A stretch of DNA of 64,000 nt from Desmodus rotundus (taxonomy: Eukaryota; Chordata; Mammalia; Chiroptera; Phyllostomidae), in NCBI RefSeq assembly GCF_022682495.2, contig NW_026527533.1, positions 1 to 64,000 of the forward strand, read 5' to 3'. Within the stretch, counting starts at the first letter, position 1. Each line of letters begins with the position of its first letter. Shown here one piece after another: positions 20,989 through 34,581 of the stretch. The position numbers were made by a program, and so were the translations under genes. A model generated the notes under the pieces. It did no database searches. It saw only the letters and a list, made by a program, of their open reading frames with translations, and was not told the origin of the DNA.

Positions 20989-22105
20989 TCACAGCAGTTC
21001 CACAGGGTCCCTGGGCACCTGTCCGTGGACACAGGAGCCCTCCCTGCCACCTAGAGGACCACGCGATTTCCCCTGGGGAACACTGCCCAGAAGCACTCCC
21101 AGCCTCGCACAGACACTGTACGCAGGATAGACTTGTGGACCAGGGGCCTGGGCGGGGAATTTTCCAGGGAACTCTCTAAAGGCCAGGTGCCCTCTGTCGC
21201 CCTAGGAGTGCCCATGCCTTCCCTTAACCCTGCAGGACACTATCATCCAGCAATAAGCAGCCCTCTGCCTCCACGGGGTACAAACACCTGGGCCCATTGT
21301 GCGAGCACCTGGCGTACGTGCAGGCAAACACGCAGACCCCTCTGGCCCTAACCCACCACTGCGAAGATCCCCCTTTTCTTCCATCCGTAAAGGGGTCCTC
21401 CTTGAGGAGTGGAGGAACATGGGGAGGCCCCCAGGAGATGGCTTTTCTCCGAGCCGCGGCTGGCTCATTTCGGGCCTATAAGTGGGCCGCGCGTGCGCAC
21501 TCAGGCTCCCCACCACAAGCCTCCCTCGGGTCACGGGACCCACCCTTGACGTGTCTCCTGAACCACCGTTGAGGGGACACGGCACCCACCCCTGAGGGGT
21601 CAGGTGACCCACCCCTGAGGGGTCACGTGACCCACCCCTGAGGGGTCTCGTGACCCACCCCTGAGGGGTCACGTGACCCACCCCTGAGGGGTCTTGGAAC
21701 CCACCCCAGAGGGGTCACGTGACCCATCCCTGAGGGGTCACGTGACCCACACCACAGGGGTCACGTGACCCACCCCTGAGGGGTCTCGTGACCCACCCCT
21801 GAGGGGTCTCGTGACCCACCCCACAGGGGTCACGTGACCCAACCCTGAGGGGTCACGTGACCCAACCCTGGGGGGTCACGTGACCCACTCCTGGGGGGTC
21901 ACGTGACCCACCCCCGAGGGGTCTCGTGACCCACCCTTGAGGGGTCTCGTGACCCACCCCTGAGGGGTCACGTGACCCACCCTTGAGGGGTCTCGTGACC
22001 TACCCTTTTGGGGTCACGTGACCCACCCTTGAGGGGTCTCGTGACCTACCCTTTTGGGGTCACGTGACCCACCCTTGAGGGGTCTCGTGACCCACCCTTG
22101 AGGGG
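20989..22105 (+). repeat. Monomer 28, B-P25
   Basis: B core with 'ggggtacaaacacc' and CTATAAG. At 1,117 bp it is the longest complete monomer in the window. Confidence 0.93.
21531..22105 (+). repeat. 23-bp tract, 25 units
   Basis: Order of unit variants closely follows the 26-unit tract of monomer 1, with one unit missing in the middle, suggesting the two are recent copies. Confidence 0.92.
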
Positions 22106-22670
22106 TCACAGCAGTTTTACAGGGTCCCTGCGCACCTGTTCGGGGAAACAGCAGCCCTCCCTGCCACTCAGAGGACCGCACGATTTCCCACAGGCCACAC
22201 TGCCTAGCAGTACCTTCAGCCCCGCACAGACAGTGTGCTAAGGACAGACTTGGGTACCGGGGGCATGGGCGGGGGATTTCCCATGGAACTCTCTAAAGGC
22301 CCGGTGCCCTGTGTGGCCCGGGGAGTGCCCATGCCGTTCCTTGACCCCGCAGGACACTTGCATCCAGCAATAAGCAGCCCTCTGCCTCCACGGGGCTCAA
22401 ACACCTGGGCCCGGCGTGCGGGCACCTGGCGTACGTGGAGGGAAACCCGCAGACCCCTCTGGCGCGAACCCACCACTGCGAAGATCCCCCTTTTCTTCCA
22501 TCCGTAAAGGGGTCACGCTTGAGGAGTGGAGGAACATGGGGAGGCCCCCAGGAGATGGCTTTTCTCCGAGCCGCGGCTGGCTCCTTTCGGGCCTATACGT
22601 GGGCCGCGCATGCGCACTCAGGCTCCCAAGCACACACCTCCCTCGGCTCACCTGACCCACCCTTTAGAGG
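22106..22670 (+). repeat. Monomer 29, A-S1
   Basis: A core with 'ggcgtgcgggcacc' like monomers 2 and 14, but with the S end, so probably an exchange product. Confidence 0.93.
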
Positions 22671-23578
22671 TCACAGCAGTTCCACAGGGTCCCTGGGCAC
22701 CTGTCCGTGGACACAGGAGCCCTCCCTGCCACCTAGAGGACCACGCGATTTCCCCTGGGGAACACTGCCCAGAAGCACTCCCAGCCTCGCACAGACACTG
22801 TACGCAGGATAGACTTGTGGACCAGGGGCCTGGGCGGGGAATTTTCCAGGGAACTCTCTAAAAGCCAGGTGCACTCTGTCGCCCGGGGAGTGCCCACGCC
22901 TTCCCTTAACCCTGCAGGACACTATCATCCAGCAATAAGCAGCCCTCTGCCTCCACGGGGCTCAAACACCTGGGCCCATTGTGCGAGCACCTGGCGTACG
23001 TGCAGGCAAACCCGCAGACCCCTCTGGCCCGAACCCACCACTGCGAAGATCCCCCTTTTCTTCCATCTGTAAAGGGGTCCTCCTTGAGAGGTGGAGGAAC
23101 ATGGGAGGCCCCCAGGAGATGGCTTTTCTCCGAGCCGCAGCTGGCTCATTTCGGGCCTATAAGTGGGCCGCGCATGCGCACTCAGGCTCCCCACCACAAG
23201 CCTCCCTCGGATCACGGGACCCACCCTAGACGTGTCTCCTGAACCACCGTTGAGGGGTCACGTCACCCACCCCTGAGGGGTCACGTGACCCACCCCTGAG
23301 GGGTCTTGTGACCCACCCCTGAGGGGTCACGTGACCCACCCCTGAGGGGTCCCGTGACCCACCCCTGAGGGGTCACGTGACCCACCCCTGAGGGTTCGCA
23401 TGACCCACCCTTGAGAGGTCTCGTGACCTACCCTTTTGGGGTCACGTGACCCACCCTTGTGGGGTCACATGACCCACCCTTGAGGGGTCTCGTGACCCAC
23501 CCTTGAGGGGTCCCGTGAACCGCCCTTGGGAGGTCACGTTCCCCACCCTTAAGGGGTCACATGACCCACCTTGAGAGG
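22671..23578 (+). repeat. Monomer 30, B-P16
   Basis: B core with 'aaaagccaggtgcactctg', 'gagaggtgg' and a 1-bp deletion near 'catgggagg'. P end with 'gatcacggg…ctagacg', T2 tract end. Confidence 0.93.
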
Positions 23579-24142
23579 TCACAGCAGTTTTACAGGGTCC
23601 CTGCGCACCTGTTCGGGGAAACAGCGGCCCTCCCTGCCACTCAGAGGACCGACGATTTCCCACAGGCCACAGTGCCTAGCAGTACCTTCAGCCCCGCACA
23701 GACAGTGTGCTAAGGACAGACTTGGGTACCGGGGGCATGGGCGGGGGATTTCCCATGGAACTCTCTAAGGGCCCGGTGCCCTGTGTGGCCCGGGGAGTGC
23801 CCATGCCGTTCCTTGACCCCGCAGGACACTTGCATCCAGCAATAAGCAGCTCTCTGCCCTCACGGGGCTCAAACACCTGGGCCCGGTGTGCGGGCACCTG
23901 GCGTACGTGGAGGCAAAACAGCAGACCCCTCTGGCGCGAACCCACCACTGCGAAGATCCCCCTTCTCTTCCATCCGTAAAGGGGTCACGCTTGAGGAGTG
24001 GAGGAACATGGGGAGGCCCCCAGGAGATGGCTTTTCTCCGAGCCGCGGCTGGCTCCTTTCGGGCCTATACGTGGGCCGCGCATGCGCACTCAGGCTCCCA
24101 AGCACACACCTCCCTCGGCTCACCTGACCCACCCTTTAGAGG
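23579..24142 (+). repeat. Monomer 31, A2-S1
   Basis: Has the 1-bp deletion 'accgacgatt' and 'cagctctctgccc'; 'cccttctcttcc' is private. Confidence 0.93.
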
Positions 24143-25050
24143 TCACAGCAGTTCCACAGGGTCCCTGGGCACCTGTCCGTGGACACAGGAGCCCTCCCTG
24201 CCACCTAGAGGTCCACGCCATTTCCCCTGGGGAACACTGCCCAGAAGCACTCCCAGCCTCGCACAGACACTGTACGCAGGATAGACTTGTGGACCAGGGG
24301 CCTGGGCGGGGAATTTTCCAGGGAACTCTCTAAAGGCCAGGTGCACTCTGTCGCCCGGGGAGTGCCCACGCCTTCCCTTAACCCTGCAGGACACTATCAT
24401 CCAGCAATAAGCAGCCCTCTGCCTCCACGGGGCTCAAACACCTGGGCCCATTGTGCGAGCACCTGGCGTACGTGCAGGCAAACCCGCAGACCCCTCTGGC
24501 CCGAACCCACCACTGCGAAGATCCCCCTTTTCTTCCATCCGTAAAGGGGTCCTCCTTGAGAGGTGGAGGAACATGGGAGGCCCCCAGGAGATGGCTTTTC
24601 TCCGAGCCGCAGCTGGCTCATTTCGGGCCTATAAGTGGGCCGCGCATGCGCACTCAGGCTCCCCACCACAAGCCTCCCTCGGATCACGGGACCCACCCTT
24701 GGCGTGTCTCCTGAACCACCGTTGAGGGGTCACGTCACCCACCCCTGAGGGGTCACGTGACCCACCCCTGAGGGGTCTTGTGACCCACCCCTGAGGGGTC
24801 ACGTGACCCACCCCTGAGGGGTCCCGTGACCCACCCCTGAGGGGTCACGTGACCCACCCCTGAGGGTTCGCATGACCCACCCTTGAGAGGTCTCGTGACC
24901 TACCCTTTTGGGGTCACGTGACCCACCCTTGTGGGGTCACATGACCCACCCTTGAGGGGTCTCGTGACCCACCCTTGAGGGGTCCCGTGAACCGCCCTTG
25001 GGAGGTCACGTTCCCCACCCTTAAGGGGTCACATGACCCACCTTGAGAGG
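24143..25050 (+). repeat. Monomer 32, B-P16
   Basis: Near copy of monomer 30 at 1,472 bp. Private changes are 'gaggtccacgcc' and 'cccttggcgtg'. Confidence 0.93.
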
Positions 25051-25614
25051 TCACAGCAGTTTTACAGGGTCCCTGCGCACCTGTTCGGGGAAACAGCGGC
25101 CCTCCCTGTCACTCAGAGGACCGACGATTTCCCACAGGCCACAGTGCCTAGCAGTACCTTCAGCCCCGCACAGACAGAGTGCTAAGGACAGACTTGGGTA
25201 CCGGGGGCATGGGCGGGGGATTTCCCATGGAACTCTCTAAGGGCCCGGTGCCCTGTGTGGCCCGGGGAGTGCCCATGCCGTTCCTTGACCCCGCAGGACA
25301 CTTGCATCCAGCAATAAGCAGCTCTCTGCCCTCACGGGGCTCAAACACCTGGGCCCGGTGTGCGGGCACCTGGCGTACGTGGAGGCAAAACAGCAGACCC
25401 GTCTGGCGCGAACCCACCACTGCGAAGATCCCCCTTTTCTTCCATCCGTAAAGGGGTCACGCTTGAGGAGTGGAGGAACATGGGGAGGCCCCCAGGAGAT
25501 GGCTTTTCTCCGAGCCGCGGCTGGCTCGTTTCAGGCCTATAGGTGGTCCGCGCATGCGCACTCAGGCTCCCAAGCACACACCTCCCTCGGCTCACCTGAC
25601 CCACCCTTTAGAGG
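25051..25614 (+). repeat. Monomer 33, A2-S1
   Basis: Near copy of monomer 31 with the same 1-bp deletion. CTATAGG box; 'ctccctgtcactc' is private. Confidence 0.93.
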
Positions 25615-26478
25615 TCACAGCAGTTCCACAGGGTCCCTGGGCACCTGTCCGTGGACACAGGAGCCCTCCCTGCCACCTAGAGGACCACGCGATAACCCCT
25701 GGGGAACACTGCCCAGAAGCACTCCCAGCCTCGCACAGACACTGTACGCAGGATAGACTTGTGGACCAGGGGCCTGGGCGGGGAATTTTCCAGGGAACTC
25801 TCTAAAGGCCAGGTGCCCTCTGTCGCCCTGGGAGTGCCCATGCCTTCCCTTAACCCTGCAGGACACTATCATCCAGCAATAAGCAGCCCTCTGCCTCCAC
25901 GGGGCTCAAACACCTGGGCCCATTGTGCGAGCACCTGGCGTACGTGCAGGCAAACACGCAGACCCCTCTGGCCCTAACCCACCACTGCGAAGATCCCCCT
26001 TTTCGTCCATCCGTAAAGGGGTCCTCCTTGAGGAGTGGAGGAACATGGGGAGGCCCCCAGGAGATGGCTTTTCTCCGAGCCGCGGCTGGCTCATTTCGGG
26101 CCTATAAGTGGGCCGCGCGTGCGCACTCAGGCTCCCCACCACAAGCCTCCCTCGGGTCACGGGACCCACCCTTGACGTGTCTCCTGAACCACCGTTGAGG
26201 GGTCACGGCACCCACCCCTGAGGGGTCAGGTGACCCACCCCTGAGGGGTCACCTGACCCACCCCTGAGGGGTCTCGTGACCCACCCCTGAGGGGTCACGT
26301 GACCCACTACTGGGGGGTCACGTGACCCACCCCTGAGGGGTCTCGTGACCCACCCCACAGGGGTCACGTGCCCCACCCCTGAGGGGTCACATGACCCACC
26401 CTTGAGGGGTCTCGTGACCTACCCTTTTGGGGTCACGTGACCCACCCTTGAGGGGTCTCGTGACCCACCCTTGAGCGG
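25615..26478 (+). repeat. Monomer 34, B-P14
   Basis: Carries 'gcgataacccc' and 'ttttcgtcc' of monomer 4. The tract is two units shorter and ends 'ttgagcgg'. Confidence 0.93.
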
Positions 26479-27043
26479 TCACAGCAGTTTTACAGGGTCC
26501 CTGCGCACCTGTTCGGGGAAACAGCAGCCCTCCCTGCCACTCAGAGGACCGCACGATTTCCCACAGGCCACACTGCCTAGCAGTACCTTCAGCCCCGCAC
26601 AGACAGTGTGCTAAGGACAGACTTGGGTACCGGGGGCATGGGCGGGGGATTTCCCATGGAACTCTCTAAGGGCCCGGTGCCCTGTGTGGCCCGGGGAGTG
26701 CCCATGCCGTTCCTTGACCCCGCAGGACACTTGCATCCAGCAATAAGCAGCCCTCTGCCTCCACGGGGCTCAAACACCTGGGCCCGGTGTGCGGGCACTT
26801 GGCGTACGTGGAGGCAAACCCGCAGACCCGTCTGGCGCGAACCCACCACTGCGAAGATCCCCCTTTTCTTCCATCCGTAAAGGGGTCCTCCTTGAGGAGT
26901 GGAGGAACATGGGGAGGCCCCCAGGAGATGGCTTTTCTCCGAGCCGCGGCTGGCTCCTTTCGGGCCTATACGTGGGCCGCGCGTGCGCACTCAGGCTCCC
27001 AAGCACACACCTCCCTCGGCTCACCTGACCCACCCTTTAGAGG
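26479..27043 (+). repeat. Monomer 35, A-S1
   Basis: A core with 'cgcagacccgtc', an A2-like base in an otherwise A background; CTATACG. Confidence 0.93.
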
Positions 27044-27929
27044 TCACAGCAGTTCCACAGGGTCCCTGGGCACCTGTCCGTGGACACAGGAGCCCTCCCT
27101 GCCACCTAAAGGACCACGCGATTTCCGCTGGGGAACACTGCCCAGAAGCACTCCCAGCCTCGCACAGACACTGTGCGCAGGATAGACTTGTGGACCAGGG
27201 GCCTGGGCGGGGAATTTTCCAGGGAACTCTCTTAAGGCCAGGTGCCCTCTGTCGCCCTGGGAGTGCCCATGCCATCCCTTAACCCTGCAGGATACTATCA
27301 TCCAGCAATAAGCAGCCCTCTGCCTCCACGGGGCTCAAACACCTGGGCCCGTTGTGCGAGCACCTGGCGTTCCTGCAGGCAAACCCGCAGACCCCTCTGG
27401 CCCGAACCCACCACTGGGAAGATCCCACTTTTCTTCCATCCGTAAAGGGGTCCTCCTTGAGGAGTGGAGGAACATGGGGAGGCCCCCAGGAGATGGCTTT
27501 TCTCCGAGCCGCGGCTGGCTCCTTTCGGGCCTATACGTGGGCCGCGCGTGCGCACTCAGGCTCCCCACAACAGGCCTCCCTCGGGTCACGGGACCCACCC
27601 TTGAGGTGTCCCCTGACCCACCCTTGAGGGGTCACGTGACCCACCCCCGAGGGGTCACGTGACCCACACCGGAGGGGTCACGTGACCCACCCCTGGGGGT
27701 CTCGTGACTCACCCCTGAGGGGTCACGTGACCCACCCCTGGGGGGTCTCGTGACCGATCCTTGAGTGGTCACGTGACCCACCCCTGAGGGGTCACGTGAC
27801 CCACCCTTGAGGGGTTTTGTGACCCACCCTTTTGGGGTCACGTGACCCACCCTTGCGGGGTCTCGTGACCCACCCTTGGGAGGTCACCTGTCCCACCCTG
27901 GAGGGGTCAGGTGACCCGCCCTTGAGAGG
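27044..27929 (+). repeat. Monomer 36, B-Q15
   Basis: Q-type B core with an expanded 15-unit tract where earlier Q monomers have 7. Confidence 0.93.
27586..27929 (+). repeat. 23-bp tract, 15 units, expanded pre-C form
   Basis: The first and last units match the 7-unit tracts at 4611-4771. Eight extra units, several with TCACGTGA or with 'ccgatcc', sit between them. One unit is 1 bp short ('ctgggggtctcg'). Confidence 0.92.
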
Positions 27930-28883
27930 TCACAGCAGTATCACAGGGTCACTGCGCACCGGTCCATGGAAACAGAAGCCCTCCCTGCCACTCAGAGGAC
28001 CGCGCGATTTCCCCTAGGCAACACTGCCCAGCAGCACTCTCAGCCCCGCACAGACAGTGTGCAAAGGACAGACTTGGATACCGGGGGCCTGGGCGGGGGA
28101 TTTTCCATGGAACTCTCTGAGGGCCCGGTGCCCTGTGTCGCCCGGGAGTGCCCATGCCCTTCCTTGACCCCGCAGGACACTTGCATCCAGCAATAAGCAG
28201 CCGTCTACCTCCACGGGGCTCAAACACCTGGGCCCGGTGTGCGGGACCTGGCATACGTGGAGGCAAACCCCCTGAACCCTCTGGCCCGAACCCACCACTG
28301 CGAAGATCCCCCTTTTCTTCCATCCTTAAAGGGGCCCTCCCTGGGGAGTGGAGGAACAAGGGGAGGCCCCCAGGAGATGGCTTTTCTCCGAGCCGCGGCT
28401 GGCTCATTTCGGGCCTATAAGTGGGCCTCGCGTGCGCACACAGGCTCCCCACCACAAGCCTCCCTCGGGTCACGGGACCCACCCTTGACGTGTCTCTTGA
28501 ACCACCCTTGAGGGGTCACGTCACCCACCCCTGAGGGGTCACGTGACCCACCCCTGAGGGGTCTCGTGACCCACCCCACAGGGGTCACGTGACCCAACCC
28601 TGAGGCGTCACGTGAACCAACCCTGAGGGGTCACGTGACCCACACCTGAGGGATCACGTGACCCACTCCTGGGGGGTCACGTGACCCACCCCCGAGGGGT
28701 CTCGTGACCCACCCTTGAGGGCTCTCGTGACCCACCCCTGAGGGGTCACGTGACCCACCCTTGAGGGGTCTCGTGACCTACACTTTTGGGGTCACGTGAC
28801 CCCCCCATGAGGGGTCTCGTGACCTACCCTTTTGGGGTCACGTGACCCACCCTTGAGGGGTCTCGAGACCCACCCTTGAGGGG
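27930..28883 (+). repeat. Monomer 37, C-P18
   Basis: C core with 'gcctcgcgtgcgcacacagg', which alters the NRF1 site, and 'gtctcttgaaccaccc'. The tract holds extra private substitutions such as 'gacccccccatg'. Confidence 0.93.
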
Positions 28884-29724
28884 TCACAGCAGTTTTACAG
28901 GGTCCCTGCGCACCTGTTCGGGGAAACAGCAGCCCTCCCTGCCACTCAGAGGACCCCACGATTTCCCACAGGCCACACTGCCTAGCAGTACCTTCAGCCC
29001 CGCACAGACAGTGTGCTAAGGACAGACTTGGGCACCGGGGGCATGGGCGGGGGATTTCCCATGGAACTCTCTAAGGGCCCGGTGCCCTGTGTGGCCCGGG
29101 GAGTGCCCATGCCGTTCCTTGACCCCGCAGGACACTTGCATCCAGCAATAAGCAGCCCTCTGCCCTCACGGGGCTCAAACACCTGGGCCCCGTGTGCGGG
29201 CACCTGGCGTACGTGGAGGCAAAACAGCAGACCCGTCTGGCGCGAACCCACCACTGCGAAGATCCCCCTTTTCTTCCATCCGTAAAGGGGTCCTCCTTGA
29301 GGAGTGGAGGAAAATGGGGAGGCCCCCAGGAGATGGCTTTTCTCCGAGCCGCGGCTGGCTCATTTCGGGCCTATAAGTGGGCCGCGCGTGCGCACTCAGG
29401 CTCCCCACCACAAGCCTCCCTCGGGTCACGGGACCCACCCTTGACGTGTCTCCTGAACCACCGTTGAGGGGTCACGGCACCCACCCCTGAGGGGTCAGGT
29501 GACCCACCCCTGAGGGGTCACGTGACCCACCCCTGAGGGGTCTCGTGACCCACCCCTGAGGGGTCACGTGACCCACTACTGGGGGGTCACGTGACCCACA
29601 CCTGAGGGGTCTCGTGACCCACCCCACAGGGGTCACGTGACCCACCCCTGAGGGGTCACATGACCGACCCTTGAGGGGTCTCGTGACCTACCCTTTTGGG
29701 GTCACGTGACCCACCCTTGAGGGG
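28884..29724 (+). repeat. Monomer 38, A/A2/B mosaic, P13
   Basis: 5' part A, middle A2 ('gcaaaacagcagacccgtc'), 3' part B-like with CTATAAG and a P end. Private 'ggaccccacg', 'gggcaccgg' and 'gaaaatgggg'. Confidence 0.92.
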
Positions 29725-30289
29725 TCACAGCAGTTTTACAGGGTCCCTGCGCACCTGTTCGGGGAAACAGCAGCCCTCCCTGCCACTCAGAGGACCGCAC
29801 GATTTCCCACAGGCCACACTGCCTAGCAGTACCTTCAGCCCCGCACAGAGAGTGTGCTAACGACAGACTTGGGTACCGGGGGCATGGGCGGGGGATTTCC
29901 CATGGAACTCTCTAAAGGCCCGGTGCCCTGTGTGGCCCGGGGAGTGCCCATGCCGTTCCTTGACCCCGCAGGACACTTGCATCCAGCAATAAGCAGCCCT
30001 CTGCCTCCACGGGGCTCAAACACCTGGGCCCGGTGTGCGGGCACCTGGCGTACGTGGAGGGAAACCCGCAGACCCCTCTGGCGCGAACCCACCACTGCGA
30101 AGATCCCCCTTTTCTTCCATCCGTAAAGGGGTCACGCTTGAGGAGTGGAGGAACATGGGGAGGCCCCCAGGAGATGGCTTTTCTCCGAGCCGCGGCTGGC
30201 TCGTTTCGGGCCTATACGTGGTCCGCGCATGCGCACTCAGGCTCCCAAGCACACACCTCCCTCGGCTAACCTGACCCACCCTTTAGAGG
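29725..30289 (+). repeat. Monomer 39, A-S1
   Basis: Private 'cagagagtgtgctaacgac'. The end 'ggctaacctgacc' is shared with monomers 45 and 51. Confidence 0.93.
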
Positions 30290-31266
30290 TCACAGCAGTT
30301 CCACAGGGTCCCTGGGCACCTGTCCGTGGACACAGGAGCCCTCCCTGCCACCTAGAGGACCACGCGATTTCCCCTGGGGAACACTGCCCAGAAGCACTCC
30401 CAGCCTCGCACCGACACTGTACGCAGGATAGACTTGTGGACCAGGGGCCTGGGCGGGGAATTTTCCAGGGAACTCTCTAAAGGCCAGGTGCACTCTTTCG
30501 CCCTGGGAGTGCCCACGCCTTCCCTTAACCCTGCAGGACACTATCATCCAGCAATAAGCAGCCCTCTGCCTCCACGGGGCTCAAACACCTGGGCCCATTG
30601 TGCGAGCACCTGGCGTACGTGCAGGCAAACCCGCAGACCCCTCTGGCCCGAACCCACCACTGCGAAGATCCCCCTTTTCTTCCATCCGTAAAGGGGTCCT
30701 CCTTGAGAGGTGGAGGAACATGGGAGGCCCCCAGGAGATGGCTTTTCTCCGAGCCGCGGCTGGCTCATTTCGGGCCTATAAGTGGGCCGCGCATGCGCAC
30801 TCAGGCTCCCCACCACAAGCCTCCCTCGGGTCACGGGACCCACCCTTGACGTGTCTCCTGAACCACCGTTGAGGGGTTACGTGACCCACCCCTGAGGGGT
30901 CACGTGACCCACCCCTGAGGGGTCTTGTGACCCACCCCACAGGGGTCATGTGACCCACCCCGGAGGGGTCACGTGACCCACCCCTGAGGGGTCTCGTGAC
31001 CCACCCCTGAGGGGTCACGTGTCCCACCCCTGAGGGGTCCCGTGACCCACCCCTGAGGGGTCACGTGACCCACCCCTGAGGGTTCGCATGACCCACCCTT
31101 GAGAGGTCTCGTGACCTACCCTTTTGGGGTCACGTGACCCACCCTTTTGGGGTCACATGACCCACCCTTGAGGGGTCTCGTGACCCACCCTTGAGGGGTC
31201 CCGTGAACCGCCCTTGGGAGGTCACGTTCCCCACCCTTAAGGGGTCACATGACCCACCTTGAGAGG
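30290..31266 (+). repeat. Monomer 40, B-P19
   Basis: B core of the 'gagaggtgg' type with 'gcactctttcgcc'. 19 units with a T2 end. Confidence 0.93.
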
Positions 31267-31831
31267 TCACAGCAGTTTTACAGGGTCCCTGCGCACCTGT
31301 TCGGGGAAACAGCGGCCCTCCCTGCCACTCAGAGGACCGCACGATTTCCCACAGGCCACTGTGCCTAGCAGTACCTTCAGCCCCGCACAGACAGTGTGCT
31401 AAGGACAGACTTGGGTACCGGGAGCATGGGCGGGGGATTTCCCATGGAACTCTCTAAGGGCCCGGTGCCCTGTGTGGCCCGGGGAGTGCCCATGCCGTTC
31501 CTTGACCCCGCAGGACACTTGCATCCAGCAATAAGCAGCCCTCTGCCCTCACGGGGCTCAAACACCTGGGCCCCGTGTGCGGGCACCTGGCGTACGTGGA
31601 GGCAAAACAGCAGACCCGTCTGGCGCGAACCCACCACTGCGAAGATCCCCGTTTTCTTCCATCCGTAAAGGGGTCACGCTTGAGGAGTGGAGGAACATGG
31701 GGAGGCCCCCAGGAGATGGCTTTTCTCCGAGCCGCGGCTGGCTCGTTTCGGGCCTATACGTGGTCCGCGCATGCGCACTCAGGCTCCCAAGCACACACCT
31801 CCCTCGGCTCACCTGACCCACCCTTTAGAGG
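31267..31831 (+). repeat. Monomer 41, A2-S1
   Basis: A2 core with private 'gatccccgttttc'; CTATACG with 'tggtcc'. Confidence 0.93.
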
Positions 31832-32741
31832 TCACAGCAGTTCCACAGGGTCCCTGGGCACCTGTCCGTGGACACAGGAGCCCTCCCTGCCACCTAGAGG
31901 ACCACGCGATTTCCCCTGGGGAACACTGCCCAGAAGCACTCCCAGCCTCGCACAGACACTGTACGCAGGATAGACTTGTGGACCAGGGGCCTGGGCGGGG
32001 AATTTTCCAGGGAACTCTCTAAAGGCCAGGTGCCCTCTGTCGCCCTAGGAGTGCCCATGCCTTCCCTTAACCCTGCAGGACACTATCATCCAGCAATAAG
32101 CAGCCCTCTGCCTCCACGGGGCTCAAACACCTGGGCGCATTGTGCGAACACCTGGCGTACGTGCAGGCAAACACGCAGACCCCTCTGGCCCTAACCCACC
32201 ACTGCGAAGATCCCCCTTTTCTTCCATCCATAAAGGGGTCCTCCTTGAGGAGTGGAGGAACATGGGGAGGCCCCCAGGAGATGGCTTTTCTCCGAGCCGC
32301 GGCTGGCTCATTTCGGGCCTATAAGTGGGCCGCGCGTGCGCACTCAGGCTCCCCACCACAAGCCTCCCTCGGGTCACGGGACCCACCCTTGACGTGTCTC
32401 CTGAACCACCGTTGAGGGGTCACGGCACCCACCCCTGAGGGGTCAGGTGACCCACCCCTGAGGGGTCACGTGACCCACCCCTGAGGGGTCTCGTGACCCA
32501 CCCCTGAGGGGTCACGTGACCCACTACTGGGGGGTCACGTGACCCACACCTGAGGGGTCTCGTGACCCACCCCACAGGGGTCACGTGACCCACCCCTGAG
32601 GGGTCACATGACCCACCCTTGAGGGGTCTCGTGACCTACCCTTTTGGGGTCACGTGACCCACCCTTGAGGGGTCTCGTGACCTACCCTTTTGGGGTCACG
32701 TGACCCACCCTTGAGGGGTCTCGTGACCCACCCTTGAGGGG
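31832..32741 (+). repeat. Monomer 42, B-P16
   Basis: B core with private 'gggcgcattgtgcgaacacc' and 'ttccatccataaag', the latter removing the GT of the splice-donor-like GTAAAG. Confidence 0.93.
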
Positions 32742-33627
32742 TCACAGCAGTTTTACAGGGTCCCTGCGCACCTGTTCAGGGAAACAGCAGCCCTCCCTGC
32801 CACTCAGAGGACCGCACGATTTCCCACAGGCCACACTGCCTAGCAGTACCTTCAGCCCCGCACAGACAGTGTGCTAAGGACAGACTTGGGTACCGGGGGC
32901 ATGGGCGGGGGATTTCCCATGGAACTCTCTAAGGGCCCGGTGCCCTGTGTGGCCCGGGGAGTGCCCATGCCGTTCCTTGACCCCGCAGGACACTTGCATC
33001 CAGCAATAAGCAGCCCTCTGCCTCCACGGGGCTCAAACACCTGGGCCCGGTGTGCGGGCACCTGGCGTACGTGGAGGCAAACCCGCAGACCCCTCTGGCC
33101 CGAACCCACCACTGCGAAGATCCCCCTTTTCTTCCATCCGTAAAGGGGTCCTCCTTGAGGAGTGGAGGAACATGGGGAGGCCCCCAGGAGATGGCTTTTC
33201 TCCGAGCCGCGGCTGGCTCCTTTCGGGCCTATACGTGGGCCGCGCGTGCGCACTCAGGCTCCCCACAACAGGCCTCCCTCGGGTCACGGGACCCACCCTT
33301 GAGGTGTCTCCTGACCCACCCTTGAGGGGTCACGTGACCCACCCCCGAGGGGTCACGTGACCCACACCGGAGGGGTGACGGGACCCACCCCTGGGGGTCT
33401 CGTGACGCACCCCTGAGGGGTCACGTGACCCACCCCTGGGGGGTCTCGTGACCGATCCTTGAGGGGTCACGTGACCCACCCCTGAGGGGTCACGTGACCC
33501 ACCCTTGAGGGGTTTTGTGACCCACCCTTTTGGGGTCACGTGACCCACCCTTGCGGGGTCTCGTGACCCACCCTTGGGAGGTCACCTGTCCCACCCTGGA
33601 GGGGTCAGGTGACCCGCCCTTGAGAGG
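32742..33627 (+). repeat. Monomer 43, A-Q15
   Basis: A core joined to a Q end, followed by C. Private 'ctgttcagggaaac'. Confidence 0.93.
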
Positions 33628-34581
33628 TCACAGCAGTATCACAGGGTCACTGCGCACCGGTCCATGGAAACAGAAGCCCTCCCTGCCACTCAGAGGACCG
33701 CGCGATTTCCCCTAGGCAACACTGCCCAGCAGCACTCTCAGCCCCGCACAGACAGTGTGCAAAGGACAGACTTGGATACCGGGGGCCTGGGCGGGGGATT
33801 TTCCATGGAACTCTCGGAGGGCCCGGTGCCCTGTGTCGCCCGGGAGTGCCCATGCCCTTCCTTGACCCCGCAGGACACTTGCATCCAGCAATAAGCAGCC
33901 GTCTACCTCCACGGGGCTCAAACACCTGGGCCCGGTGTGCGGGACCTGGCATACGTGGAGGCAAACCCCCTGAACCCTCTGGCCCGAACCCACCACTGCG
34001 AAGATCCCCCTTTTCTTCCATCCTTAAAGGGGCCCTCCCTGGGGAGTGGAGGAACAAGGGGAGGCCCCCAGGAGATGGCTTTTCTCCGAGCCGGGGCTGG
34101 CTCATTTCGGGCCTATAAGTGGGCCTCGCGTGCGCACTCAGGCTCCCCACCACAAGCCTCCCTCGGGTCACGGGACCCACCCTTGACGTGTCTCCTGAAC
34201 CACCGTTGAGGGGTCACGTCACCCACCCCTGAGGGGTCACGTGACCCACCCCTGAGGGGTCTCGTGACCCACCCCACAGGGGTCACGTGACCCAACCCTG
34301 AGGCGTCACGTGAACCAACCCTGAGGGGTCACGTGACCCACCCCTGAGGGATCACGTGACCCACTCCTGGGGGGTCACGTGACCCACCCCCGAGGGGTCT
34401 CGTGACCCACCCTTGAGGGCTCTCGTGACCCACCCCTGAGGGGTCACGTGACCCACCGTTGAGGGGTCTCGTGACCTACACTTTTGGGGTCACGTGACCC
34501 ACCCTTGAGGGGTCTCGTGACCTACCCTTTTGGGGTCACGTGACCCACCCTTGAGGGGTCTCGTGACCCACCCTTGAGGGG
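33628..34581 (+). repeat. Monomer 44, C-P18
   Basis: C core with 'ctctcggaggg', 'gagccggggctgg' (loses the SacII-type CCGCGG) and 'gcctcgcgtgcg'. Confidence 0.93.
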
